Assembly (NCBI RefSeq): GCF_000620085.1
Contig: NZ_JHVJ01000025.1
Span: 41,142 to 105,141, forward strand
Reading direction: 5' to 3'
Source of the DNA: Marinobacterium jannaschii DSM 6295
GTDB taxonomy: Bacteria; Pseudomonadota; Gammaproteobacteria; Pseudomonadales; Balneatricaceae
Length of the DNA stretch: 64,000 nucleotides
Part shown: positions 55,789 through 64,000 of the stretch, in pieces
How positions within the stretch are numbered: the stretch's first letter is position 1
Layout: every line of letters begins with the position of its first letter
Position numbers and translations under genes: made by a program
Notes under the pieces: model-generated
What the model was told of the DNA's origin: nothing
Database searches by the model: none
The model's input: the letters and a program-made list of their open reading frames with translations, nothing else

Positions 55789-57189
55789 CTAGCGTGCATC
55801 GAGAGTTCCCAGCAACCGGATCTTGGTTCGCAGATAGACGTCTGTCGGGTTGCGGACAGTCTGATTCATAGAGTAAGCAATCACTGACGCCGCGATCGCC
55901 ACAATCAAGGCAAGCGGTAAAGACATCATCAGAATCAGTCCGCGCCTCGGGAACCAGGCGCCTGTCGGAACCTGAGGACGGCTGGCGATGGAAACGTTGG
56001 CAAACAGCGAGCGGTCTTTCTCATCGTTGATCCGGGCTTCTTCGCGCTTGGACTCGTACAGCTGGTAGTTCTTCTCCGCCAGATCACGTTCAAACTCGAT
56101 TCGCTGTAACAACACCGAGTCAGCGCTGATATCCCCTACCTGCTGACGGGCCTGCTCAATCTGCGCCGCCAGTGCCTTAACTTCCTCATCCAAGGCGGAC
56201 TGCTCCAGCTGCAGCCCCTGAATAATACTGCGGATGTAAGCTGCAATCTGGCTTTTCATATTGACGTACTGCCGCACCGCATCCTTCACCGGTTTCGACT
56301 GCGGACGGAAGTCGCTGCGGGCTCGCTGTACATTAATGATCAGCTGAGCCAGAGAGCGTTCCATCTCAATCAATGCCGGATAGGCCTCACGAATCCCCCG
56401 GGGCAGGCTGGCCAAACCGTCGGCATCGACGTTTTTAGCCGCATCCTGCAACTGCAGCATGCGCTGCGCCGCCGACTTCATCCGTCCGATCAGCTGGGCT
56501 TTATTGATCTCCAGGTCACGCACCACGTTCAGACGGTTGTCGGTCTGAATCTCCGGACTGGCGAGATTGAGACGTTTGCGGGTTTCAGCAACCTTGTTGG
56601 TCAGATCGATATAGCGATTACGGTAGAGTTGCGCCTGCTGCTCAAAGAAGCCCAGGCTGCCGCTGTACTCCTGATTCACGCTGATATGGTAGGCGATATA
56701 GGAATCGATCAGTGTATTCAGCTGCGCGGTTATCTCTTCAGGATCACCACCTTTGTATTCGACCTGGATAATATTCGACAAAGACAGCGGTTCTGCTTTC
56801 AGTCCACCGCGCAACTGGGCAGCAACCGCACGGATATCAGCTTCATCATCCAGATCGGCCAGGCGATGCTTTTTTACCACTTCACTGACAACATCCGTCG
56901 ACATCAGCAGGTAAACCACGGTATTCAGCGTTTGCTGATCCACCTTGTCGAAGACCCCGTAATTTGAACTCTCGCCGTCAAATATCAGGGGCTTCTCTAT
57001 ACGAGGCTTGACCACCAGCCGGGCAGATACCTTGTATACCGGCGGAGTCAGGAAGGCCACCAGCAAAGCACCAACGATGACACCGATGAAAGCGAGCACG
57101 AATGTCTTCTTCGTATAGAAAAAGATCGAAACCACATCCCTGATTGTCAGCTTCGACTCTTCACGGCGTTGATAACCACTTGCGGTCAT
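55789..57189 (-). CDS. Wzz/GNVR-domain polysaccharide co-polymerase
   Basis: The 466-residue inner-membrane protein has an N-terminal span (TFVLAFIGVIVGALLVAFL, about 33-51), the Wzz motif PPVYKVSARLVVKP, a long periplasmic coiled coil (about 180-390) and a C-terminal span (GLILMMSLPLALIVAIAASVIAY). No kinase domain is fused; the CpsD-like gene next door supplies that part. It sets chain length or couples polymerisation to the Wza exporter. Confidence 0.92.
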   Translation of the reverse strand: MTASGYQRREESKLTIRDVVSIFFYTKKTFVLAFIGVIVGALLVAFLTPPVYKVSARLVVKPRIEKPLIFDGESSNYGVFDKVDQQTLNTVVYLLMSTDVVSEVVKKHRLADLDDEADIRAVAAQLRGGLKAEPLSLSNIIQVEYKGGDPEEITAQLNTLIDSYIAYHISVNQEYSGSLGFFEQQAQLYRNRYIDLTNKVAETRKRLNLASPEIQTDNRLNVVRDLEINKAQLIGRMKSAAQRMLQLQDAAKNVDADGLASLPRGIREAYPALIEMERSLAQLIINVQRARSDFRPQSKPVKDAVRQYVNMKSQIAAYIRSIIQGLQLEQSALDEEVKALAAQIEQARQQVGDISADSVLLQRIEFERDLAEKNYQLYESKREEARINDEKDRSLFANVSIASRPQVPTGAWFPRRGLILMMSLPLALIVAIAASVIAYSMNQTVRNPTDVYLRTKIRLLGTLDAR

Positions 57190-57231
57190 ATAAAAACTCT
57201 TAGTTGAAAGCGTACTAACTTCCGGGTGGGT

Positions 57232-58269
57232 CTACTGATCGACAAAGTCGACACCATCATCCAGAGAGTAACTGAAGTTAAGGTTAACAGGGATCATTCG
57301 ACGGATACTCTCGCCGATAAGCGCGGCCCGCCCCAGACGAGTGGTTGGCACGAAGATCACGTCGGACTGCTTAACAAAAAGGTCCCGGCCGATATTGCCA
57401 TCATCGAGGATCTCTCCCAGATTCACGATACGTCCAACCGGACGGTTAAACTCATCCCGCGATATCAGCAGCGTACTGCTGGTTTCACCCGACGAAGCAA
57501 AGCCGCCAGCCAGGCCAACGGATTGCAAAACGGTCGTAGGTCCCTGAAGCTGGTAATAACCCGGGTTTCTCACCGCGCCAAAGACATACACCCGGTTACC
57601 GGTGGCCTCCAGCAGGGTCGAAGAGGTAAACATGCCCGGCACTACGGTCTCATAGGCTTCGTTGATCGCCTCACCGGCCTGATCAATAGTCAGTCCGGCC
57701 AATCGCATCCCCTGCAGCAGCGGCAGTGTAACCTTGCCGTCTGGCTGTACCAGCGCGAGTCGGCTTTGTCCTCGTGCCGCCGTCCGGATCGCCTCTTTCA
57801 GCTCCCGAATCCTGGCGCCGTAACGAATCAGCGCAACCGTGGAACGCGGCTTGGTCAGCAGATCCGCGAACTTCTGGTTGATATTCTCTGACAGCTCACT
57901 GGGCGTCAGCCCGGCGGCCATCATATCGCCCTCATAGGGCAGCGTAATACGACCATCAGGACGCACGTTCACGGTCCGGTCCAGCTGCGGATAGTGGAAG
58001 AATTCAACCCGGATCTGATCGCCGATAGCGATAAGGTATTTATCCTTAAGATCCACATCGACATGGTATGTAACCTCAATCCGGTCGCCCGGAGAGATAA
58101 GATAGCCCGCGTCGAAATACGGCAAGGGGTCTTTCTTGTATACCTGTTTCTCGTCTTCGATCTGTGCCGCCTTATGGGGCACATAGCAACCGCCAAGAAA
58201 AAATGGAAGCGCCAGACATAGCAGGCTCGCTAACACATATCTGAATCCACGCCTGGTGCTTTTAGGCAT
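57232..58269 (-). CDS. Wza-type polysaccharide export outer-membrane lipoprotein
   Basis: A 345-residue lipoprotein: lipobox LGGC (about residue 28) after a signal sequence, then the Poly_export domain with YLISPGDRIEVTYH and VNVRPDGRITLPYEGDM, followed by SLBB-type repeats (VYVFGAVRNPGYYQLQG). A second copy of the poly-export-like signature (IAIGDQIRVEFFH) is close to the first. The C-terminal amphipathic helix expected in Wza is not obvious. It should form the outer-membrane channel. Confidence 0.93.
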   Translation of the reverse strand: MPKSTRRGFRYVLASLLCLALPFFLGGCYVPHKAAQIEDEKQVYKKDPLPYFDAGYLISPGDRIEVTYHVDVDLKDKYLIAIGDQIRVEFFHYPQLDRTVNVRPDGRITLPYEGDMMAAGLTPSELSENINQKFADLLTKPRSTVALIRYGARIRELKEAIRTAARGQSRLALVQPDGKVTLPLLQGMRLAGLTIDQAGEAINEAYETVVPGMFTSSTLLEATGNRVYVFGAVRNPGYYQLQGPTTVLQSVGLAGGFASSGETSSTLLISRDEFNRPVGRIVNLGEILDDGNIGRDLFVKQSDVIFVPTTRLGRAALIGESIRRMIPVNLNFSYSLDDGVDFVDQ

Positions 58270-58380
58270 AACCCTGCATTACTCCAAAAACCAATTGAAC
58301 CTACATTTAATCGACCCGAAAGCCCGAGACTTTAGTTTCCCCAGGCGTTTTCAATGGAAATGCGATGAAAGGACCAGCCC

Positions 58381-59334
58381 TCACTTCCACTCGAGAAAGA
58401 TCTCTACGCGGCGGTTTGCACGCTTGCGGACGCCGTCTCCGGTCGGTACCTTGAGACGGGTTTCACCAAAGTGAGAATCATCGAAATGAGTCTGTGAAAC
58501 TCCCGCTAATCTCAAACCCAGCTCAACAGCATTTACACGTCGTTTTGACAGGCCCTCATTGTATCGGTTTGTACCGGAACTATCAGTATGACCGGAGATA
58601 ACAACCCTATTGGCCTTCCACTTCATATAGTCAGCCTTCACCCGCTCGATCGTTCCCAGGGCCGCTTCGTCCAGTTCGGCGCTATCCAGATCAAACAATA
58701 CCAGGTAAGGCCCATGGCGCTTGGTGTTTACCGCGGGTTTGGCAATTCCGGGCTGGCAGCAGCAACCGCAATAGTTGCCGCCCGGCTGTAACGGTAGGCT
58801 CTGAGGTACGGCAGGAGTTTGTGGCTCTATTTTCGCCAGTGCTTTATAGAAAGCACTCTTACACTCCTCAATATGATAGTGCTGGATATCCTCTTCCTGC
58901 TGCTCCATCCAGCAATCAAACATCACCTGGGCATGTGCGGAGCTTTCCGGATGCCGAACAGACGCACCTTGATAGAAAGCCTTCTCCAGCCGGTCTCGTG
59001 CAATACGAAGCTCCTGCACAGCATGAGCTGGGATTCTGCGTGCATTCAGGTATTCAGGTTCCACCAGCTCCCCCCGGGCACTGCGTGTAGCCCGGCTCAG
59101 AAAAGCCTCTGAATCCGCGAAATCATGTTCACGATCTTCCCGCCTCGCCTGACGGCTATACCCGGTATACAGGTGCCGGTCGAACTTACTGGCAGCCGGA
59201 GCAAAGGTCATCTCTTCGGAATCATTGCTTCTAAGATCCTCAGCGGGACGCTGCTCCGCCTGTTGCGTACTGCACCCTGCCAGCACCAATACGGAGGTCA
59301 GAGAGACTGCCCATTTTTTCAGATTAAAGACCAC
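58381..59334 (-). CDS. OmpA-family lipoprotein
   Basis: The 317-residue protein has a lipobox LAGC (about residue 21), a helical central part and a C-terminal OmpA/Pal-like peptidoglycan-binding domain (about 200-317: LFDLDSAELDEAALGTIERV, VISGHTDSSGTNRYNEGLSK and KRANRRVEIFLEW). The TD...R residues that bind diaminopimelate are present. It starts with GTG after AGGA. As the first gene of the polysaccharide operon it could anchor the export assembly to peptidoglycan. Confidence 0.9.
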   Translation of the reverse strand: MVFNLKKWAVSLTSVLVLAGCSTQQAEQRPAEDLRSNDSEEMTFAPAASKFDRHLYTGYSRQARREDREHDFADSEAFLSRATRSARGELVEPEYLNARRIPAHAVQELRIARDRLEKAFYQGASVRHPESSAHAQVMFDCWMEQQEEDIQHYHIEECKSAFYKALAKIEPQTPAVPQSLPLQPGGNYCGCCCQPGIAKPAVNTKRHGPYLVLFDLDSAELDEAALGTIERVKADYMKWKANRVVISGHTDSSGTNRYNEGLSKRRVNAVELGLRLAGVSQTHFDDSHFGETRLKVPTGDGVRKRANRRVEIFLEWK

Positions 59335-59749
59335 AGCCGTTCCTTTTCGATGAGGCGAGTTGAACTAAAGATCCTATTTCCACACCAGTCCGGCACGGAA
59401 GCAGAGATTTCAGGTAAAAGCACAGGGGTAAGATATCAAAGTCGTGTCATATTGAGAACGTATAGCAACGAACCCGCCTATGCCCGCCTGGGTATTTAGC
59501 GCCAAACGATACCCGCAATCGGGACATATTTTAACCTTGGCAGGTCCCACAATATCTAAGGCAACCTATTTTCATTACTTCTTCCTAAGTAAATACAGAA
59601 GCAAGTTATAAAAACTTCGATTTATGTCACCTCCTATTTGGGGTCTAATAACGTCCCGACTGAGTTTCTGCCCCACAACAGCGCGCCGTCATGTAGTCAC
59701 TCTCTCAGGTCTTTCATAATCACTACTGAATTCTTCCGGGAAGCGATTT
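59335..59749. other. Divergent promoter region of the polysaccharide locus
   Basis: The 415-bp gap between the OmpA-lipoprotein operon (minus) and asnB (plus) is AT-rich from about 59530 to 59645, where promoters probably lie. I searched for the RfaH ops/JUMPStart element (GGCGGTAG) on both strands and did not see it. No gene is supported here. Confidence 0.4.
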
Positions 59750-61651
59750 ATGTGCGGTATTTTCGGTGTATATAGCCAATCTGATATTAACCTTGATCAG
59801 GCGCGTGAAGCGTTACATCTGCTGGAACACCGGGGACCGGATCAGTGGTCTGATCACCTGAGCGATGGACTCTACATAGGCCATCAGCGCCTCAGCATTC
59901 GCGACCTCAGCAGTGACGGTATTCAACCGTTCATATCTGAGGACAACAAGGTGATTGTCGCCGTTAACGGCGAGATCTGGAATGATGCCTCTCTGCGTCA
60001 GGAGCTGGGTGAAGAGCACTTCAAGGGGCACTCAGACTGCGAAGTTATGCTGCACGGCTATATTCGCTGGGGAATTGATAACTTAGTCGAAAAGCTGGAT
60101 GGTTTTTTTGCCGCTGCGATCTTCGATCGCCGCAGCGGTCAGCTTCACCTTATTAAAGATCGCTGGGGGAAAAAGCCTCTTTACTATGCCAACACCGGGC
60201 ACAGTATTATTTTCGCGTCCGAGATAAAGTCCATCCTGCAATATGAGCCTTCTCTGCGTGTATTTGACTTTGAAGGTATTAAACACTGGATGGCCTATCG
60301 TGGCAGCCACCTGCCGAAGACTATTTTCTTTGGCGTCAATAAAGTGGTGCAGGGACACTACATCACCATCAATGCCGATCTGAGCGAAACCAGGGCCCAG
60401 CATTTCGACCTGTCACAGCACGCAGCAGGCATGGAGTCCATCGAGCAGGCGAGTGATCAGGAGATCGATGAAAACGTATCCCATCTGCTGGGCAAGGCAA
60501 TGGAAAAGCGTCTGCTTGCTGATGTCCCTATTGGTCTGCAACTCAGCGGCGGGGTTGACTCTTCTCTGATCGCAGCAAAGTTAAGAGAACACAGCAGCGG
60601 CCCCTTAAGCTCATTCAGTGTGGTTTTCAAAGACCAGGCAGATCAGGCGTTCTCCGAAGAGAAGTACTCTGACTTTGTTGCCAGTAAATATCAGCTGGAT
60701 CACCATAAGCTGGCGATTGATAAAAAGGATATTGCCGGCGCGTTGAAAAAAATGGTGTATCACTTCGACGGCATGCTGGATATTCCCAATGCAATTCCCA
60801 TTTTCCTGCTATGCGAGTATGCCCGGGAGCATATTACTGTTTTTCTAACCGGAGAAGGTGCTGACGAACTCTTCGGTGGCTATGGGAAATTCACCAAAGG
60901 AGCCAAGTACCAGAAACCCAACCCGCTGGCAAAGCTGATTCCGGATACTTTTTTTGACCTGAATTTCCTGTTCGATCGCGTACGCTACAACTATGTCTAC
61001 AGCCTCTACCTGTCCCATCACTATGCGGGGAATACCTCGCTCATGCTCGACCATATTAATGCTTTTGTTTCGCCGCTGACCATCAACCGGTATTTCGGCG
61101 AGCTGGAACACAATATGATCGATCAGCTCGATACGGAAACTCTGTCAGAGTTTCCCTTTATGAAACAGTTACTGCTAACCGATCATATGACATACCTTAA
61201 CTTCCTGCTTGAACGCCAGGACAAGGCCAGCATGGCCGCAGGTATAGAGGCACGGCTGCCCTTTATGGATAGTGAGCTGATCAATTATGTAATCCGCCTG
61301 CCTCACCAGCAGCTGCTGGATGAAGACATGCATAAGAAACCACTAAAGCGCCTTGCCGAAGCGTATTTCAGCCACGATTTTGTCCACCGCCCCAAAGTTG
61401 GCTTCCCGCTACCGATTACAAACTGGCTTAACGATGAGGATGGCTTTAAATCCAGCCTGGATAAGATCTACGCAGACGACTTTCTGGTATTGCAGAAGGC
61501 TGACAGAAAAGGCCTGCTCGGTTATCTGAAATCGAAGCGCTTCAGCTACCGACAGATCAGTTACGGTGACGATGAAAAGATATGGCTGCAATGGCAGCTG
61601 ATGGTGCTAGCCGAAGCCCAGGAGATATTTAATATTACCGATATCCGCTGA
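59750..61651 (+). CDS. asnB: Asparagine synthetase B (glutamine-hydrolysing) homologue
   Basis: A 633-residue class II amidotransferase. It starts MCGIFGVYS with the catalytic Cys2, has a full glutaminase domain (LEHRGPDQWSD, HQRLSIRDLSSDG, VNGEIWND), the synthetase PP-loop LQLSGGVDSSLIA and the C-terminal LTGEGADELFGGY with the E-G-A-DE motif intact. E. coli AsnB makes asparagine; homologues in polysaccharide loci may amidate a sugar carboxylate instead. The gene is divergent from the operon and followed by a terminator. Confidence 0.9.
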   Translation: MCGIFGVYSQSDINLDQAREALHLLEHRGPDQWSDHLSDGLYIGHQRLSIRDLSSDGIQPFISEDNKVIVAVNGEIWNDASLRQELGEEHFKGHSDCEVMLHGYIRWGIDNLVEKLDGFFAAAIFDRRSGQLHLIKDRWGKKPLYYANTGHSIIFASEIKSILQYEPSLRVFDFEGIKHWMAYRGSHLPKTIFFGVNKVVQGHYITINADLSETRAQHFDLSQHAAGMESIEQASDQEIDENVSHLLGKAMEKRLLADVPIGLQLSGGVDSSLIAAKLREHSSGPLSSFSVVFKDQADQAFSEEKYSDFVASKYQLDHHKLAIDKKDIAGALKKMVYHFDGMLDIPNAIPIFLLCEYAREHITVFLTGEGADELFGGYGKFTKGAKYQKPNPLAKLIPDTFFDLNFLFDRVRYNYVYSLYLSHHYAGNTSLMLDHINAFVSPLTINRYFGELEHNMIDQLDTETLSEFPFMKQLLLTDHMTYLNFLLERQDKASMAAGIEARLPFMDSELINYVIRLPHQQLLDEDMHKKPLKRLAEAYFSHDFVHRPKVGFPLPITNWLNDEDGFKSSLDKIYADDFLVLQKADRKGLLGYLKSKRFSYRQISYGDDEKIWLQWQLMVLAEAQEIFNITDIR

Positions 61652-61683
61652 GCCGGGCGTGATAGGCAAGGACTGACGAGTAC

Positions 61684-61714
61684 AGCACAGAAGGATGAGA
61701 AACCCTCCTGTGCT
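61684..61714. terminator. Hairpin between asnB and the GT2 gene
   Basis: AGCACAGAAGG / CCTCCTGTGCT with one mismatch and a nine-base loop, between the convergent asnB and GT2 genes. The plus strand continues TGCTGCTTTC, a weak tail. Confidence 0.65.
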
Positions 61715-61745
61715 TGCTGCTTTCAGCTTTGCAGTGGATAAACGG

Positions 61746-62909
61746 TTAGTCTCCTGAGTCGCGCTCTGTACGCTGCCAGCCTAGCCTCTTATTCTTCACC
61801 AGGGAGCTCAGCACAACGAACAGCTTCCAGCAGATATACCAAGGCACATAGCCCGCAACCTGTGCCATCCGCCTGAAATTGCCATAACGCCAGGTTGCCA
61901 CAAGATAATGAAATACCAGCAACGCGAACATCAGCGCTGCCAGAACCCGCTCCGGGCTTCCCCCTAATAAAGCTGCCAGCAGCAAAGGGATAACCAGCAA
62001 AGTTGCCGGAGGGGTGCAGATATCCAATAGTCCGTCCAGCGCTCTCAGGTCTCCCCGCAGGCCTCGGCGAAGCAACGTAGCTGCATAGCTTTTAATCGTA
62101 ATCAGCTTGCCTCTTTCCCAACGAACCCGCTGTGTTTCCGCAGCTTCCTTAGAAATTGGCATAATAGCGTCGACGCAGGCCCGGTCGGTAAACCTTACGG
62201 CGATCCCTGACTTGAGCAGGTGTACATGATACTCAAGATCCTCGACAATCGAATGAGCCAGATAAGGAACCCGTTTCAACGTATCCGCGGAAACACAAAA
62301 ACCATTACCACAGATCCCTGCCGACAGTCCTAAGCGGGTCTTGCCATAGGGTCGCAGGCCATTAAACGATGACATAGCCAGCTCCATCACCCGGGTGCGC
62401 ATATTCTCATCAGGATTGCGGATGGCATAGTGCAACTGAATCACCTCTGCGCCGTCTTCAAACTCAGCATTAATGGTATCAAGTGCATTCGGATGCAAAA
62501 GTGAATCAGCATCAACCACCAGATAGCCATCCCAGCCTTCACTGCCCAGTCCTTCGAACGCTTCAAATAGCGCCTGACCTTTACCTGGATTCTGTGAGCG
62601 TTCGATCACCCGGGCACCGGCGGCACGAGCCAATTCTGCCGTATTGTCACTGCAGTTATCCGCAATCACTATCACTGCGTAACTATCGGCAGGATAAGAC
62701 TGTTTCAATGCCGCAGATACAGTTTCAGCAATAAGCAGCTGTTCATCATGAGCCGGAATAACCACGGCAAAGCGCCGCTGTCGAACAGCTGAAACCCGCG
62801 CACGCTGAGGTATAAGGGCAGCCAGGGTAATAAGCGTGAAGTACAACACAGGCAGCAGCACTGCGGCTAACGCTCCCCAGGCCAGAAAGCGACCAATCAA
62901 TTCCATCAA
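61746..62909 (-). CDS. Membrane glycosyltransferase family 2
   Basis: A 387-residue GT-A enzyme with an N-terminal span (AVLLPVLYFTLITLAALI) and a C-terminal pair of spans (LLVIPLLLAALLGGSPERVLAALMFALLV). The catalytic part has VVIPAHDEQLLIAETV, VVDADSLLHPNAL (DxD) and RVRWERGKLIT (QxxRW-like). It looks like a processive-type or chain-extending GT2. It is 12 bp after the beta-helix acyltransferase gene, and both are transcribed on the minus strand as a separate unit of the locus. Confidence 0.9.
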   Translation of the reverse strand: MMELIGRFLAWGALAAVLLPVLYFTLITLAALIPQRARVSAVRQRRFAVVIPAHDEQLLIAETVSAALKQSYPADSYAVIVIADNCSDNTAELARAAGARVIERSQNPGKGQALFEAFEGLGSEGWDGYLVVDADSLLHPNALDTINAEFEDGAEVIQLHYAIRNPDENMRTRVMELAMSSFNGLRPYGKTRLGLSAGICGNGFCVSADTLKRVPYLAHSIVEDLEYHVHLLKSGIAVRFTDRACVDAIMPISKEAAETQRVRWERGKLITIKSYAATLLRRGLRGDLRALDGLLDICTPPATLLVIPLLLAALLGGSPERVLAALMFALLVFHYLVATWRYGNFRRMAQVAGYVPWYICWKLFVVLSSLVKNKRLGWQRTERDSGD

Positions 62910-62921
62910 CTTTAGAGCTCC

Positions 62922-63455
62922 TTAGCGAGAATTCACTGATTCGGATCTTGATAACTTGACGACCGATGCAGCTGGAAATACCGTTGAGCCAGCAGGTACA
63001 TCGAAATTCACTACCGCATTGGTCCCGACTTTAACCCCCTTACCAACACGGCACTCGCCAAATACCTTAGCACCGGCAAACAATTCCACATTATCCTCCA
63101 GTACAGGTGCACACAAACCCCATTCGCCCACCGTCACCTGCTGAAAGATCTTAACGTTATCCCCAATCACTACCTGATCATTAATGAGGACACCGTTCGG
63201 GTGCGGCAAGCAGAAGCTCCGCCCGATTGTTGCTCCGGTGGGCAATGAACTATCAGATATCAGTGATCGTATAAGAGTCAGCAGCAGGTCGGGAATAATC
63301 AGTAGCAGATAGGGGCCGCCCGCTTCCTTTCTCAGCTTCCTGAGACGATAGGAGAGCGTGACCCAGAAGCCGGAAGCAGAGTACCAGCGACGGCCATAAC
63401 AAACAGCATCAGACCTGGAGACCTCCAGCAGCTCTTTGAGACTTTGGATCAACAT
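62922..63455 (-). CDS. Left-handed beta-helix acyltransferase (serine acetyltransferase-like)
   Basis: A 177-residue protein with an N-terminal helical region and hexapeptide repeats from about residue 85 (PTGATIGRSFCLPHPNGVLI, then NVKIFQQVTVG and GAKVFGECRVGKGVKVGTNAVV). It resembles CysE-like O-acetyltransferases found in polysaccharide clusters rather than true serine acetyltransferase: the usual catalytic His-Asp pair around H-x-x-G-I-x-I reads HPNGVLIND. It probably acetylates the polymer. Confidence 0.85.
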   Translation of the reverse strand: MLIQSLKELLEVSRSDAVCYGRRWYSASGFWVTLSYRLRKLRKEAGGPYLLLIIPDLLLTLIRSLISDSSLPTGATIGRSFCLPHPNGVLINDQVVIGDNVKIFQQVTVGEWGLCAPVLEDNVELFAGAKVFGECRVGKGVKVGTNAVVNFDVPAGSTVFPAASVVKLSRSESVNSR

Positions 63456-63655
63456 CTGACATTCCTGTCGGCAAAAGACGCATCATAGCAAAGAGCAAAC
63501 TCAGCTCTAAGTAACTCCGGCAAATTTCTGCGACTACGGACCTCATAGCAATCAGCGTAGCGCTCGCTGTGCGTGATGAAGCTTACAATACTCAATGGCC
63601 AACGGGCTGGGGGACAGCCAGGTTCCGCGCGCACGGTTTCTCCGGCCGTAAAGGC

Positions 63656-63685
63656 AAAAACCCCCGGCCTCAACGAGACCGGGGG
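63656..63685 (-). terminator. Terminator of the rRNA operon
   Basis: CCCCCGG-(TCTCGTTGAG)-CCGGGGG on the minus strand, a strong seven-pair core with further pairing in the loop, followed by TTTTT. It lies 15 bases after the 5S gene. Confidence 0.9.
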
Positions 63686-63700
63686 TTCTGCGTATTCAAT

Positions 63701-63817
63701 GCTTGGCGATGACCTACTCTCACATGGGGAGACCCCACACTACCATCGGCGATGCCACGTTTCACTTCTGAGTTCGGGATGGGATCAGGTGGTTCCACGG
63801 CTCTATGGTCGCCAAGC
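63701..63817 (-). rRNA. rrf: 5S ribosomal RNA
   Basis: The minus strand reads GCTTGGCGACCATAGAGCCG, then CCACCTGATCCCATCCCGAA, GAAGTGAAACG and GTAGTGTGGGGTCTCCCCAT, ending GGTCATCGCCAAGC. The terminal helix GCTTGGCGA/TCGCCAAGC closes correctly and the loop sequences are those of gammaproteobacterial 5S. About 117 bases; the true ends may differ by one or two bases. Confidence 0.97.
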
Positions 63818-63954
63818 AAAAACTGGACAATCTGGACTATCACTTAATTCTGATACGACGATCGCTTGTCTCTCAACCAATCCGGGAGATGGATCTATCG
63901 GTGTCTTTACGACGTGTTACTTCAGCAGGCCGTCAAACGCCTTTGGCGTTATAT
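63818..63954 (-). other. 23S-5S spacer
   Basis: 137 bases with no tRNA fold. A small stem AACGCC/GGCGTT (about 63935-63950) adjoins the 23S end and may belong to the processing stem. Confidence 0.6.
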
Positions 63955-64000
63955 GGTCAAGCCTCACGAGCAATTAGTATCGGTTAGCTGAACGCCTCAC
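63955..64000 (-). rRNA. rrl: 23S ribosomal RNA, 3' end (cut by window edge)
   Basis: The minus strand read from the window edge gives GTGAGGCGTTCAGCTAACCG, then ATACTAATTGCTCGTGAGGC and TTGACC, which is the 3' terminus of gammaproteobacterial 23S rRNA (E. coli ends ...GAGGCTTAACCTT). Only about 46 bases lie in the window. Confidence 0.95.

Noticed and set aside
59335..59749. RfaH ops/JUMPStart element before the polysaccharide operon
   Set aside because: The GGCGGTAG core was not seen on either strand.
63818..63954. tRNA gene in the 23S-5S spacer
   Set aside because: No cloverleaf or T-loop motif found on either strand.

Overview
The window is about 56-58% G+C by eye and reads as the chromosome of a marine-type gammaproteobacterium. 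The order radC / coaBC-dut-algC-argB is the Pseudomonas arrangement. The neighbours gpmI-envC-ctpA-yibQ, yibN-grxC-secB, pspF/pspABC and glnA/typA are shared widely among gammaproteobacteria. An Oceanospirillaceae-like host (Marinobacterium, Neptunomonas, Amphritea and relatives) is my inference; no marker in the window fixes the genus.

Layout. 1-2.4 kb: the 5' part of a membrane acyltransferase, a Gre-factor-like protein whose coiled-coil tip has lost the usual acidic residues, a creatininase-family hydrolase and a small CHMI-type tautomerase. 2.4-8.8 kb: housekeeping block rpmG, rpmB, radC (minus) and coaBC-dut-algC-argB-slmA (plus). 8.8-14.7 kb: a basic-amino-acid ABC transporter operon (minus) divergent from two arginine/ornithine succinyltransferase subunit genes (plus). 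The 420-bp gap between them holds two strong inverted-repeat elements. 14.8-21.3 kb: cell-envelope and metabolism genes yibQ, ctpA, envC, gpmI (minus) and yibN-grxC-secB (plus). 21.6-25.9 kb: glpD and the phage-shock locus, with pspABC driven from a recognisable sigma-54 promoter and pspF divergent. 25.9-34.5 kb: an M14 peptidase with an unknown small partner, trmL, the nitrogen-control genes ntrC, ntrB and glnA with sigma-54 and NtrC sites visible, then typA behind a structured leader. 34.6-42.9 kb: single genes (proline iminopeptidase, dtd, ChrR-like cupin, LysE-type exporter, MFS transporter, chemoreceptor, DTW-domain tRNA enzyme, HDOD protein).

43-63.5 kb is a surface-polysaccharide locus. 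On the minus strand, in order of transcription: OmpA-type lipoprotein, Wza-type export lipoprotein, Wzz-type co-polymerase, a CpsD-like protein without the P-loop lysine, Wzy-type polymerase/ligase, Wzx-type flippase, GT4, a secreted unknown, an asparagine-synthetase homologue without the catalytic Cys, a second GT4, a WecG/TagA glycosyltransferase, an ExeA-like AAA+ ATPase carrying LysM-like and SPOR-like modules, and a UDP-glucuronate decarboxylase. A canonical asnB runs divergently, followed by a GT2 and a left-handed beta-helix acyltransferase. No initiating sugar-phosphate transferase is present. The window ends in an rRNA operon (5S and the 3' end of 23S, minus strand).

The best leads are the predicted structured RNA upstream of the succinyltransferase genes, the competing hairpins in the typA leader, and the set of altered enzymes in the polysaccharide locus (CpsD-like protein without Lys, amidotransferase-like protein without Cys, ATPase with peptidoglycan-binding modules). 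I found no CRISPR array, insertion sequence, integrase, phage or tRNA gene.
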